From Bacteroidota bacterium (GTDB lineage Bacteria > Bacteroidota > Ignavibacteria > Ignavibacteriales > Melioribacteraceae), in contig JAEWUC010000008.1 in assembly GCA_023397505.1 (NCBI GenBank), positions 769,761 through 833,760 of the forward strand: a stretch of DNA of 64,000 nucleotides, written 5' to 3'. How positions within the stretch are numbered: the first letter of the stretch is position 1; each line of letters starts with the position of its first letter. Below are positions 34,878 through 43,293 of the stretch, piece after piece. Position numbers and translations under genes: made by a program. The notes beneath the pieces are model-generated. The model had not been told where the DNA came from, ran no database searches, and was given only the letters and a program-made list of their open reading frames with translations.

Positions 34878-36173
34878 ATGAAAAAATTAATTATCATTTG
34901 TATGCTATTCGGAATAACTGCCGTGCTTGATGCGCAAGCCCAAATAGATTTCCAGCAGAGAGTTAAAGGTTACGTTAATCCGGAAGAGCTCGTTACTTTA
35001 TCCGAAACCATCACATTTAATCAAGCAATAGAAGTTTTGAATAAGGTAAGCGAAAAATTTTCAGGCAAACGAATTGTTACGACTGCTAACATCAATACAC
35101 CTATCGGCGTTGAAATCGAAAAGATGAATTATAAAAAAGCGATGTTTATAATTGCTCAATATAATAACCTGCTGGTCGAAGAAGGTGAAAGTTCTATAGT
35201 TATCAAAAGAAAGGACGATGCCAAAGAAACTCTTGCCAAGGATGTTTATGCGCCGGTCGACGAAAGAGAAGTAAAAATTTCAGCTTTGCTTTTCGAAGGA
35301 AATGTGCAAGCTATGCGCGAGATGGGCATTAACTGGCAATTTCTTCTTTCGCGCAGCGGATTGAAAATAGGCGGTAATTTGGTTACTGTTCAGGAAAAGA
35401 CTGAAGAAAGCCAATCGCAAAGCAGTTCTCAGGAACAACAAAACCCGCCTGACTTTTCGCTTGCATCCCAATCAGAATTCAAAATGGGCAAGTTCGAAGG
35501 TGACGCTACGGCGCTGTTCAGATTTTTTGAATCCGAAAATCTTGGTAAAATAATTTCGAGACCAACAGTCGTTGTCGTCAACGGGCAGTTAGGCAGAACA
35601 CAGGTTGGTTCCGATATTGCAATAAAAGAGCGCGACTTTGCCGGTAATTTAATTGATAGGTTCTACTCAACCGGTACGATTATAGAAGTTAAACCATACA
35701 TTTATTCCGAAGACGGTGTGGATTATGTTTATCTCGATACAAAAGTAGAAAAGAGTTCTGCCCTGCCAAGTGCAACAGTTACCGAAATAACAAAAACTAT
35801 GGCGGCAACAAGAATTCTTTTGTTGGATAATGAAGAGGTTGCTATTGGCGGATTATTTGTAAACGACGAAAGCTCCGTTAGAAGAGGTGTCCCTTTTCTA
35901 AAAGATTTGCCGTGGTGGTTCTTTGGTTTAAGATACATTTTTGGTTACGATCAAGTTACTGTTTCCACTAAAGAAATTATAATGCTTATTAAAGTAAATA
36001 TACTTCCTACCCTTAAAGAAAGAATCGAACTTAAGAAACAGCAACAAATACTTAGCAATGAATGGCAACAGCAAGTTGACGAAATGCAGAATTATAGAGA
36101 GCAGATTGACAAGGCAAGAAAAGACAAAAAAGAAGAAATCGAAAAAAAATTGAATGAAAGTAAAGAAGAATAG
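34878..36173 (+). CDS. secretin (PilQ/GspD-type outer-membrane channel), short
   Basis: 431 residues from ATG 34878, with GGGAAAT before it and a signal peptide (KKLIIICMLFGITAVLDAQA). The open frame extends upstream to 34851 but that part lacks export features. A short N-domain (about 20-115; ALLFEGNVQAMREMGINWQF follows at the secretin entry) leads to the secretin core: GDATALFRFFE, GKIISRPTVVVVNGQ, FYSTGTIIEVKPYI, TRILLLDNEEVAIGGLF, VPFLKDLPWWFFGLRYIFG and KEIIMLIKVNILPT. There are few N0/N1/N3 domains and no AMIN domain. A charged coiled-coil tail of about 55 residues follows the barrel, unusual for secretins. A Gln/Ser-rich loop lies near 180-195. Confidence 0.88.
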   Translation: MKKLIIICMLFGITAVLDAQAQIDFQQRVKGYVNPEELVTLSETITFNQAIEVLNKVSEKFSGKRIVTTANINTPIGVEIEKMNYKKAMFIIAQYNNLLVEEGESSIVIKRKDDAKETLAKDVYAPVDEREVKISALLFEGNVQAMREMGINWQFLLSRSGLKIGGNLVTVQEKTEESQSQSSSQEQQNPPDFSLASQSEFKMGKFEGDATALFRFFESENLGKIISRPTVVVVNGQLGRTQVGSDIAIKERDFAGNLIDRFYSTGTIIEVKPYIYSEDGVDYVYLDTKVEKSSALPSATVTEITKTMAATRILLLDNEEVAIGGLFVNDESSVRRGVPFLKDLPWWFFGLRYIFGYDQVTVSTKEIIMLIKVNILPTLKERIELKKQQQILSNEWQQQVDEMQNYREQIDKARKDKKEEIEKKLNESKEE

Positions 36174-36267
36174 TTTAATTGCTTTTATCCTTTTGTTCTG
36201 TGTAAATAAAGATAATTCTTAATGATATCCAAACAAGATGTTGCCGGAATAATGTTGCTATCAAATT

Positions 36268-39200
36268 ATGAAACTCAATGCCCGATTAATATTAATATCC
36301 TTTGCAATCGTTCTCATTATTTCAGTGAGTTCGATGTTTGTATATTATTCCCTGGCCGGCAGTCTTATTTCCAAACAACAAAACAAAGCCGTTCTTAACG
36401 CCACAAGTGATTTTGTCTTTTCATTTGAAAGTACGCTTCAAAAACCTGAAGAGGATTTTACAAGGTTTGCGGGTCTATTAAATGACATAAAAAAAATTAA
36501 CCTTGATTCAACAAGTATCGATTTTATTTTTACACTTATCGGCGATTCATTAATCAATTTCAACCAGTACTCCGTAAAGAAAAATGTTTTTATAAACGCT
36601 CAATCAAATTCTTTTAAAGATTTTTTTAAGAATAATCCCAATACAATTTTAAAATATAAACAGCTTGACGACGGAAAGAATATTTTTTACGGTAAGCTTA
36701 TTACCTCATCTGTTCTCGACTCACTTTCACAAAACATACACGCAGAAGTAGCTTTAGTGATTAACGATTCACCGATTGATATTTCGAATTCCGAGCAAAA
36801 CCAAGTTTATTTGCTAAGTATTGTTAATGCCGAAAGATATCTGAAATTCAAAAATAATTTCGACTTATTCGTAGAGGAACTTGATAACTCTGATTTTGTT
36901 GCGTCATTTTATACACCCCGTCAAATCTTAACGCCCGGCGGGAAAATTAGCTTTATTATTTTCGAATCTTTTAAGGAATCGGCTGAATTAAAATCAACTT
37001 TAAAGAATGTTGCAATTCTTATTGTTGTTGCAGGCAGCGCGCTGACTTTTATTTTTGTTTTACTTTTCACAACAAAACTTAGAAAACAAATATCGTTACT
37101 GGGCGAAGCTGTTGAAATAACGCGTATGGGCGATCTCGATCACCGCGTTCCAATAATTCAGAAAGACGAGGTTGGAAAATTAGGCGAAGCTTTTAACCAA
37201 ATGCTGGATGAAATAAAAAAGAATAAAATTGCCGAACAGGAATACTCCGAGTTTATTGCAATGATTAATCAAAATCCTACGCTTAAAGAAATTTCAAATT
37301 CGGCACTTAATAAAATTATTAAAGCAACCGGACTGACTTTTGGAATATTTTATCGTGTGGCAGAAAAGAAGCCAACAGTTATTTCAACTTATGGTGTCGG
37401 CAAAGATTCCGTTATGCCCGACCGTCAATCGGATTTTTACAACAATGCAATTGAGAAACATGAAGAAGTAGAATTTGAATTTCAAGAAAACTTCCCGGAG
37501 ATAAAAACCGGGTTAGCACAAATAAAAATAAAATACCTTATTGTTTATCCAATAGTATATAACAAAGAAACTATTGCTATTCTTGAACTTGCGGGCGAAT
37601 CTAGTCCGAAAATAAAAATCAAAAAATATTTGGAAAACATTCATGACCAATTGGCAATTGGATTGAATAACGCACATTCGTTAGAGCAGCTAGAAAATCT
37701 TGTGGAAGAATTAAAAAATCTTAACGAAGAATATCATAAACAAAATTTGCAGATAGTTGAACAAGGCGAGAAACAAAAAGAATTGCACCAACGATTGGAG
37801 GAGAAAGCATCGGAGCTAGAAGCACAACGGACTAAAGCTGTGGAACTTTCAAAAGCAAAATCACAGTTTCTTGCAAGCATGTCGCATGAATTGCGAACCC
37901 CGCTCATTTCAATACTGGGATTAACGGAGTTAATGATTAAGGACACCAATACAAACTCCAAATTGAAAGAAAGAATAAACATCGTTTATCGAAACGGGAA
38001 AAAACTTCTTGGAATGATCACAAATATTCTTGAATTCTCAAAATTCGATACCGGGAAAATAGATCTTAAAAAGGAAAGCTTTTTACTCGATGAACTTTTA
38101 GATGATATTCTTCCCGGAATTAAATTAATTGCCGGAGAAAAGCGCATAACGTTCGAACTTGTGAAAAAACCTAATGTCAACCTTGTTTTAAATACCGACA
38201 GAACAAAACTCGAACAGGTGCTGAATAACTTATTAGTGAACGCTGTTAAATATACTGAAATAGGAAAAATACTATTAAAAGTTATTTTGCATAGAAACAA
38301 ACAACTTGAATTTAGGGTGAGTGATACCGGCATTGGAATTCATGAAGCTGATAGAGATATTATTTTCGGAGAATTTAATCAACTTGATGTAAATAGTACA
38401 AAAAAAATTGGCGGTGTTGGGCTTGGCTTGGCGATATGTAAAAGATTTGTCGAGCTATTGGACAGTAAATTGAATCTTGAAAGCAGGCAAGGCGAAGGTT
38501 CTTGCTTTTCATTTGTGCTTGATGATTGCGTACTGGATATTTTTGAACAGCCAGAATTTTATGAATCGGAAATTGAAAACAATATTGCAACAAACGATGA
38601 TAATAGTAATGTTTTACTAATTACCGATAATAGCGACATTGAAAAATTATTTGCTGATTATTTGGCAGATAATCAAATCAATATTTCTTGGGCGCCGACT
38701 TATGAGAAGGCAGTTGAACTGATGAAGCAATCGGTATTTCGTTTTGTTGTAATTAATCCGTTAAAGAATGATAGCGTTTGGTCGTTCGCTGCTCAACTAA
38801 GAAATAGTTATTCTAATAAACACTTAGATATTATAATAGTCCAAATTATTGAAGAGGAACAAACCGGTTGGATTTTTAACATTGATGGACTCCTTCAAAA
38901 AAATATCAAAACTGATCCGTTTAAAAATTCTTTAACGGAAATTGAAATATCAACACGTTCGAAAATATCCGAGATAACATTTGTATCGTCGGACAGCAAT
39001 TATTCACAATACTTAAAAACTAATTTGTTTCCCGAATATTCATTAAAGCATTTTAATTTATTAGAGAATATTTACAATAGAATTGCAACCGAGATACCTG
39101 ATGCATTAGTAATAGACGTCGATACAATCAAAAAGGATTCTTTTGAAATATTTGATAGGATACGAATGAATTACGCTACTCAAAACGTTCCTGTTATTTT

Positions 39201-39807
39201 CATGATGCCTGAAGTAATTTCTAAAGAATTGAATGAAATGCTAAACAGAGGGCTTCGCTTATCTGCTCAAAAACATGGATCTAATATTCTTGAAATATTA
39301 AAGCTTTTGGCAAGCCGTATTAAATCTGATTCAACGGTGATTGTGATGGGAAAAAATATTGAGAACCAAACAACAGCAAGTATAGAAATTCCTGTAAGTA
39401 CAGAAAATATTTCGATTTCATATTCAAAGCCTACGATTTTAGTTGTTGATGACGACAGTGATTCACTTTTTACAATAGGAGAAATTGTTAAGGAGTTGAA
39501 TTATGAAACAATATTTGCACACAACGGGGTAGAATGTTTGTTGACATTAAAACATGTAGAGCCTGATTTAATTCTGTTGGATATTATGATGCCGCAAATG
39601 GACGGCTTTGAAACGATAAAGAGAATACGCACTGAAGAAAGATTTGAACATATACCTGTCCTTGCTTTAACAGCTTACGCGATGCTGGATAATAAAAATG
39701 TAATTGAAAAAAATGGTTTTAATGATTTGATAACAAAACCCGTTAATTCAAAAATTCTCGCCGCGAAGATAAAAGAAAATCTTAAACAAAAGGTAAACGA
39801 AATATGA
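36268..39807 (+). CDS. hybrid sensor histidine kinase with GAF sensor and three C-terminal receiver-like domains
   Basis: 1179 residues. Membrane helices near 7-29 and 245-268 enclose a periplasmic sensor of about 215 residues. HAMP (about 270-320), a GAF-like domain (about 335-480), a coiled coil (480-530), HisKA with SHELRTPL (H540) and a HATPase_c (N box NNLLVNAVKY, G1 SDTGIGI, G2 GVGLGLAI) follow. Then come two receiver-like folds (about 770-880 and 895-1010) without the usual acidic pocket, and one complete receiver (ILVVDDDSD and LILLDIMMPQMDG, Asp near 1105). The gene overlaps the next by 4 bases and follows the pilus secretin by 94 bases, so it probably controls or senses pilus function. 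Confidence 0.88.
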   Translation: MKLNARLILISFAIVLIISVSSMFVYYSLAGSLISKQQNKAVLNATSDFVFSFESTLQKPEEDFTRFAGLLNDIKKINLDSTSIDFIFTLIGDSLINFNQYSVKKNVFINAQSNSFKDFFKNNPNTILKYKQLDDGKNIFYGKLITSSVLDSLSQNIHAEVALVINDSPIDISNSEQNQVYLLSIVNAERYLKFKNNFDLFVEELDNSDFVASFYTPRQILTPGGKISFIIFESFKESAELKSTLKNVAILIVVAGSALTFIFVLLFTTKLRKQISLLGEAVEITRMGDLDHRVPIIQKDEVGKLGEAFNQMLDEIKKNKIAEQEYSEFIAMINQNPTLKEISNSALNKIIKATGLTFGIFYRVAEKKPTVISTYGVGKDSVMPDRQSDFYNNAIEKHEEVEFEFQENFPEIKTGLAQIKIKYLIVYPIVYNKETIAILELAGESSPKIKIKKYLENIHDQLAIGLNNAHSLEQLENLVEELKNLNEEYHKQNLQIVEQGEKQKELHQRLEEKASELEAQRTKAVELSKAKSQFLASMSHELRTPLISILGLTELMIKDTNTNSKLKERINIVYRNGKKLLGMITNILEFSKFDTGKIDLKKESFLLDELLDDILPGIKLIAGEKRITFELVKKPNVNLVLNTDRTKLEQVLNNLLVNAVKYTEIGKILLKVILHRNKQLEFRVSDTGIGIHEADRDIIFGEFNQLDVNSTKKIGGVGLGLAICKRFVELLDSKLNLESRQGEGSCFSFVLDDCVLDIFEQPEFYESEIENNIATNDDNSNVLLITDNSDIEKLFADYLADNQINISWAPTYEKAVELMKQSVFRFVVINPLKNDSVWSFAAQLRNSYSNKHLDIIIVQIIEEEQTGWIFNIDGLLQKNIKTDPFKNSLTEIEISTRSKISEITFVSSDSNYSQYLKTNLFPEYSLKHFNLLENIYNRIATEIPDALVIDVDTIKKDSFEIFDRIRMNYATQNVPVIFMMPEVISKELNEMLNRGLRLSAQKHGSNILEILKLLASRIKSDSTVIVMGKNIENQTTASIEIPVSTENISISYSKPTILVVDDDSDSLFTIGEIVKELNYETIFAHNGVECLLTLKHVEPDLILLDIMMPQMDGFETIKRIRTEERFEHIPVLALTAYAMLDNKNVIEKNGFNDLITKPVNSKILAAKIKENLKQKVNEI

Positions 39808-40487
39808 AGAAGATTTTAGTTATAGACGATTACCCTGATAATGTTTTTCTATTAAAAGAGCGTTTGGAAAAAGAAGGATTCGAAGTTCTTAAAGCATTCG
39901 ACGGCGAAACCGGGATCCAAATTGCTACCGACGAAATTCCGGATCTTATTCTTCTTGATATAATGCTGCCCGGAATGTCTGGATATGAAGTATGTCAAAT
40001 ATTAACAGCGAAGGAAGAGACTAGATTAATTCCAATTATTTTATTAACAGCACTAACCGAAGTAGATAATTTACGCCAAGGTTTGCAAACCGGCGCATTC
40101 GATTATATCAAAAAACCGTTTAATAAAGTTGAATTAATTGCCCGTATTAATTCCGCACTGCGTTTTTCAGAAACAAATAAATTGTTAATAGAATTGGAGA
40201 AAATTAAAACTTATGCAGCAACAGTCGTTACGGCAAATCATGAAATTAAGCAACCGTTAACGCTTGTTAATTTATCAACGGCAGCGATACGAAGGGAATT
40301 GGCTAAGGAAGATTTTTCCAAGGATACGATAATTAAAAGAGTTGAGTTTATAGAAAATGCAGCTCGGGATATAATTTCGGTTTTAGAAAAACTGGGTTCT
40401 ATTAAAAAACCTGTCATTACTCCTTATGTAAATGATATTAACATTATCGATTTAAATACAGAGGGGAGTAATTCTTCAATCAACTAA
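39804..40487 (+). CDS. response regulator with a dimerisation/phosphotransfer-like C-terminal domain
   Basis: 227 residues. The N-terminal receiver (ILVIDDYPDN; phospho-acceptor in LILLDIMLPGMSG, Asp near 53; TALTE; KKPFNKVEL) is complete. Residues about 130-205 form a HisKA-type helical hairpin with an H-box-like NHEIKQPL (H146), but no HATPase domain or DNA-binding motif follows. It may act as a histidine phosphotransfer or dimerisation module downstream of the hybrid kinase, whose stop overlaps its ATG. The last 12 bases overlap the end of the convergent kinase gene at 40476. Confidence 0.82.
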   Translation: MKKILVIDDYPDNVFLLKERLEKEGFEVLKAFDGETGIQIATDEIPDLILLDIMLPGMSGYEVCQILTAKEETRLIPIILLTALTEVDNLRQGLQTGAFDYIKKPFNKVELIARINSALRFSETNKLLIELEKIKTYAATVVTANHEIKQPLTLVNLSTAAIRRELAKEDFSKDTIIKRVEFIENAARDIISVLEKLGSIKKPVITPYVNDINIIDLNTEGSNSSIN

Positions 40488-41627
40488 ATCATGTATTAAA
40501 TCAAGCATTTCGCTAAAATTGTACGGCTTGCCTATAAACCTATCAGCCGCGTTTATATTAATTTCCAGATCATTATTGATTGATTGCGAACCGGCGGCTA
40601 AAATTATAGGAATGGTAAAATTCATTTCTTTAATTTTTTTTATACACTCCAATCCGTTCATATCCGGCATTTGTCTATCGATGATCAACAAATCGTACTT
40701 GTTAATTGTTAATTCTTCCAATAAAAATTTTCCATTGGATACCGCGGTGACTTTATAGCTATATGATTCAAGCAATTCTTTGAGCAGCAATCTTTGAATC
40801 TCTTCATCCTCGGCAATTAAAATCGATATATTTTTTGGATTTTTTTTATTCTGCTTAATGTCAATTGCCGGGAATCTGATTGTAAATTCAGTTCCTTTAT
40901 TTTTTTCACTTGTTACAAATATCGTCCCATTATTATCATCGACAATTTTTTTAACTATAGCGAGTCCGTGACCTGAATTTTTCCTTTTTGCTTTTGTTGT
41001 GAATTCATCGTTAAAGATATGCGGTAAAACAGATTTATCAATTCCCTTGCCGTTGTCATGTATTATAATTTCAACAAACTTGCCTGAATCGAATAGCGTA
41101 ACGTCTTTTTGATTAATACTTGCTTTGGCAGAATTGAATGTTGATATAGTAATTTCTCCTTTCTCAATCACAGCTTCCGAAGCATTAATTATCAGGTTCA
41201 TCATTATCCTGTAATAGTCCGAATACCTTCCTTCAATGAATTGAATATCTTTATCAAGTTTTAATATGAAATTGATTTTGTCTGCGAAATGAATACTTAA
41301 CGAATTAATAAGATCAGTAATAAGAGAGTTAATATTTATTTCTCTTTTCCGCGGAGGTTTAGTTCCGGTTTCCAAAACAACATCTTCAATAATTTCCGAA
41401 GCGAGAAATGTACCGTTTTCAATACTCGCAAGTAACGGTGCAATGTCGTTATCGGCAGGAAGTTTTTTCTTTATCAATTCAACGCTGTTGATAATACGGG
41501 TAAAAATGTTGTTAAGATCGTGTGTAATATGTCGAATTGATAATTCTTGTTTATTAACAGGATTCTCGGATTTATCCTTATTTGCGGGCGAATTATTATT
41601 TCGGCGGGAACTATCGAAACTATCCAT
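40476..41627 (-). CDS. cytoplasmic hybrid histidine kinase (NtrB-like) with a C-terminal receiver
   Basis: 383 residues without membrane helices. The dimerisation domain has ITHDLNNIF (H36), followed by HATPase_c with MNLIINASEAV, IHDNGKGID and GHGLAIVKKI, then a receiver (ILIAEDEEIQ; LLIIDRQMPDMNG). The H-D-L-N-N context is that of NtrB/GlnL-type kinases that pair with sigma-54 activators. It starts 1 base after the sigma-54 activator gene, so the two are one operon and a likely cognate pair. No sensor domain is visible, so the signal must come from another protein. Confidence 0.88.
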   Translation of the reverse strand: MDSFDSSRRNNNSPANKDKSENPVNKQELSIRHITHDLNNIFTRIINSVELIKKKLPADNDIAPLLASIENGTFLASEIIEDVVLETGTKPPRKREININSLITDLINSLSIHFADKINFILKLDKDIQFIEGRYSDYYRIMMNLIINASEAVIEKGEITISTFNSAKASINQKDVTLFDSGKFVEIIIHDNGKGIDKSVLPHIFNDEFTTKAKRKNSGHGLAIVKKIVDDNNGTIFVTSEKNKGTEFTIRFPAIDIKQNKKNPKNISILIAEDEEIQRLLLKELLESYSYKVTAVSNGKFLLEELTINKYDLLIIDRQMPDMNGLECIKKIKEMNFTIPIILAAGSQSINNDLEININAADRFIGKPYNFSEMLDLIHDLVD

Positions 41628-41628
41628 T

Positions 41629-42975
41629 CTATTTTAGATTGTACTTTATGATTTTTGTATAAAGAGTTTTTTGAGCTATTCCCAATATCCGCGCAGTATT
41701 TTCCCTATTCCATTCATATTTATCAAGTGCACGCTTAATATGCATTTTTTCCATTTCCTCCAAAGGCATGATGTCGCCGTCATCTTTTAAGTATTCTGAA
41801 AAAGTAAATTCATCTTTCGGGATGTTTAAATCCTTCGGAAGAATCATATCGCCTTCTGAAAAAATGATTGCCCGCTCGATTATATGCTCAAGCTCTCGGA
41901 CGTTGCCAGGAAAATTATAATGCGATAATTCATGTTCCGATTCAGGTGCTAATTTTTTTATAGACCTAACCGGCGATTTCTTTTGCAGAAAATAATTGCT
42001 TAATAATACTACATCTCCGCTTCTATCTCTTAGCGGCGGGATTGTTAATGTAATTACATTTAAGCGGAACAGAAGATCGCGTCGAAAATTTTTTTTCTCG
42101 GCTTCTTCCATTAAATTTTTATTGGTCGCACCGATTACTCTAACATTAGAACTTAAATTTGCCACACCGCCGATTCTTCTAAACTCGCCGTTTTCCAAGA
42201 AGCGTAAAAGTTTCGGTTGCAATGCTAAACTCAACTCGCCGATTTCATCAAGGAATAATGTTCCGCCGTTGGCTATTTCAACAAGTCCTTGTTTGGAGGT
42301 CTTTGCATCTGTGAATGCTCCTTTTTCATAACCGAATAATTCACTTTCAATTAATTGGTCGGGGAGCGAAGCACAATTGATTGCAACAAACGGCCGTTCT
42401 GATCTGGTTGAATTTCTATGTATAAAATCAGCAAACAATTCTTTGCCTGTTCCTGTTTCACCTTCGAGAAGAATGTTGGAATCTGATTTAGCAGCGCGTT
42501 CGGCTAATGAAAGAACGCGTTTTATCTGCTCGCTTTCTCCAATAATTATATTTGATGATGTTTGACTTACCTTTGTTGTAAGAATTTTGTTTTTGAGAAT
42601 TAGATCTTTGTATTCAAGCGCTCTTTCAATTATAACACATAACTGGCCGAACTCGTATGGCTTTGTAATAAAATCATAAGCACCGTTTTTAATGCAATCT
42701 ATTGCAGTGCGCATATCGGACTTTGCAGTTAAAACTATTACTTGAACTGATGGCTGATTTTCTTTAACAAAACTCAGTACTTTTTCACCGTGGATTTCAC
42801 GCATTTCAAGATCGAGAAGTAAAACATCGTAGGTTTTTCTTTTTAAGGATTCAATGGCATCTTTGCCGTCATAAACACTGTCAACATTGTAGCCCTCGTT
42901 AACCAATTCCTCCTTTAAAAGGTAACATAAATTTTCATCATCATCGGCTATTAGGATTTTTGCATCTTTTGTCAT
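41629..42975 (-). CDS. NtrC-family sigma-54 response regulator
   Basis: 448 residues in the order receiver (1-120; Asp55 in VLLLDLEMREIHG), AAA+ domain (about 140-370; Walker A GETGTGKE 172-179, Walker B GGTLFLDEIGEL) and a C-terminal Fis-type HTH (ALDKYEWNRENTARILGIAQ). The sigma-54 contact loop reads GAFTDA (219-224) rather than GAFTGA. Such proteins open sigma-54 promoters using ATP. Sigma-54-like boxes occur upstream of the pilin genes and the PilC gene in this locus, which suggests a PilR-like role by inference. Ribosome-binding and promoter sites upstream (42976-43020) are weak. Confidence 0.93.
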   Translation of the reverse strand: MTKDAKILIADDDENLCYLLKEELVNEGYNVDSVYDGKDAIESLKRKTYDVLLLDLEMREIHGEKVLSFVKENQPSVQVIVLTAKSDMRTAIDCIKNGAYDFITKPYEFGQLCVIIERALEYKDLILKNKILTTKVSQTSSNIIIGESEQIKRVLSLAERAAKSDSNILLEGETGTGKELFADFIHRNSTRSERPFVAINCASLPDQLIESELFGYEKGAFTDAKTSKQGLVEIANGGTLFLDEIGELSLALQPKLLRFLENGEFRRIGGVANLSSNVRVIGATNKNLMEEAEKKNFRRDLLFRLNVITLTIPPLRDRSGDVVLLSNYFLQKKSPVRSIKKLAPESEHELSHYNFPGNVRELEHIIERAIIFSEGDMILPKDLNIPKDEFTFSEYLKDDGDIMPLEEMEKMHIKRALDKYEWNRENTARILGIAQKTLYTKIIKYNLK

Positions 42976-43120
42976 ATTTCAACCGCCATTGTGGTTCGGT
43001 AAATTTTACATCCAGTAGAAATATAGGAAAAAGTTATTATAAAGTTGGTTTTGTAAAGCAATTTCGAAGGAATATTTATTACCGAATACTCTAAAGATGT
43101 TCATAAAATTTCTGTGTCCC

Positions 43121-43152
43121 TTTGGATTTTAAAACGGATCGACTTATATTTA
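43121..43152 (+). promoter_or_regulatory. promoter of the tRNA-Lys gene (TTTG-N20-TATATTTA)
   Basis: TTTG at 43121-43124, 20 bases, TATATTTA at 43145-43152. It lies 25 bases before the mature tRNA 5' end, so initiation falls just ahead of the tRNA. Confidence 0.65.
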
Positions 43153-43177
43153 TGACCTTAAATTTTGAAGATTTGGC

Positions 43178-43249
43178 GGGCGCGTAGCTCAGTGGTAGAG
43201 CAACACCCTTTTAAGGTGAAGGTCGGTGGTTCGACCCCACCCGCGCTCA
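43178..43249 (+). tRNA. tRNA-Lys (anticodon TTT)
   Basis: A 72-base cloverleaf. The 7-bp acceptor stem pairs GGGCGCG with CGCGCTC (one G-T pair); the D-arm has GCTC-AGTGGTA-GAGC, the anticodon loop is CTTTTAA with anticodon TTT, and the T-arm is GGTGG-TTCGACC-CCACC. The discriminator base is A. The 3' CCA is not encoded. The base pair at the top of the anticodon stem is an A-A mismatch, the only irregularity. Confidence 0.95.
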
Positions 43250-43254
43250 CATAA

Positions 43255-43278
43255 AACCTCCTTTGCGGAGGTTTTTTT
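43255..43278 (+). terminator. terminator of the tRNA-Lys transcript, possibly bidirectional
   Basis: AACCTCC (43255-43261), loop TTTGC, GGAGGTT (43267-43273) and a run of seven T. The minus strand has a shorter T-tract, so it may also end the convergent hydrolase gene. Confidence 0.85.
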
Positions 43279-43293
43279 GTTTTAAAAATAATT

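Noticed and set aside
26696..36173. Locus called a type II secretion system
   Set aside because: A PilT-like retraction ATPase without zinc cysteines is present, and no GspG-K pseudopilin set or GspC/GspM gene was found; a pilus is the better fit.
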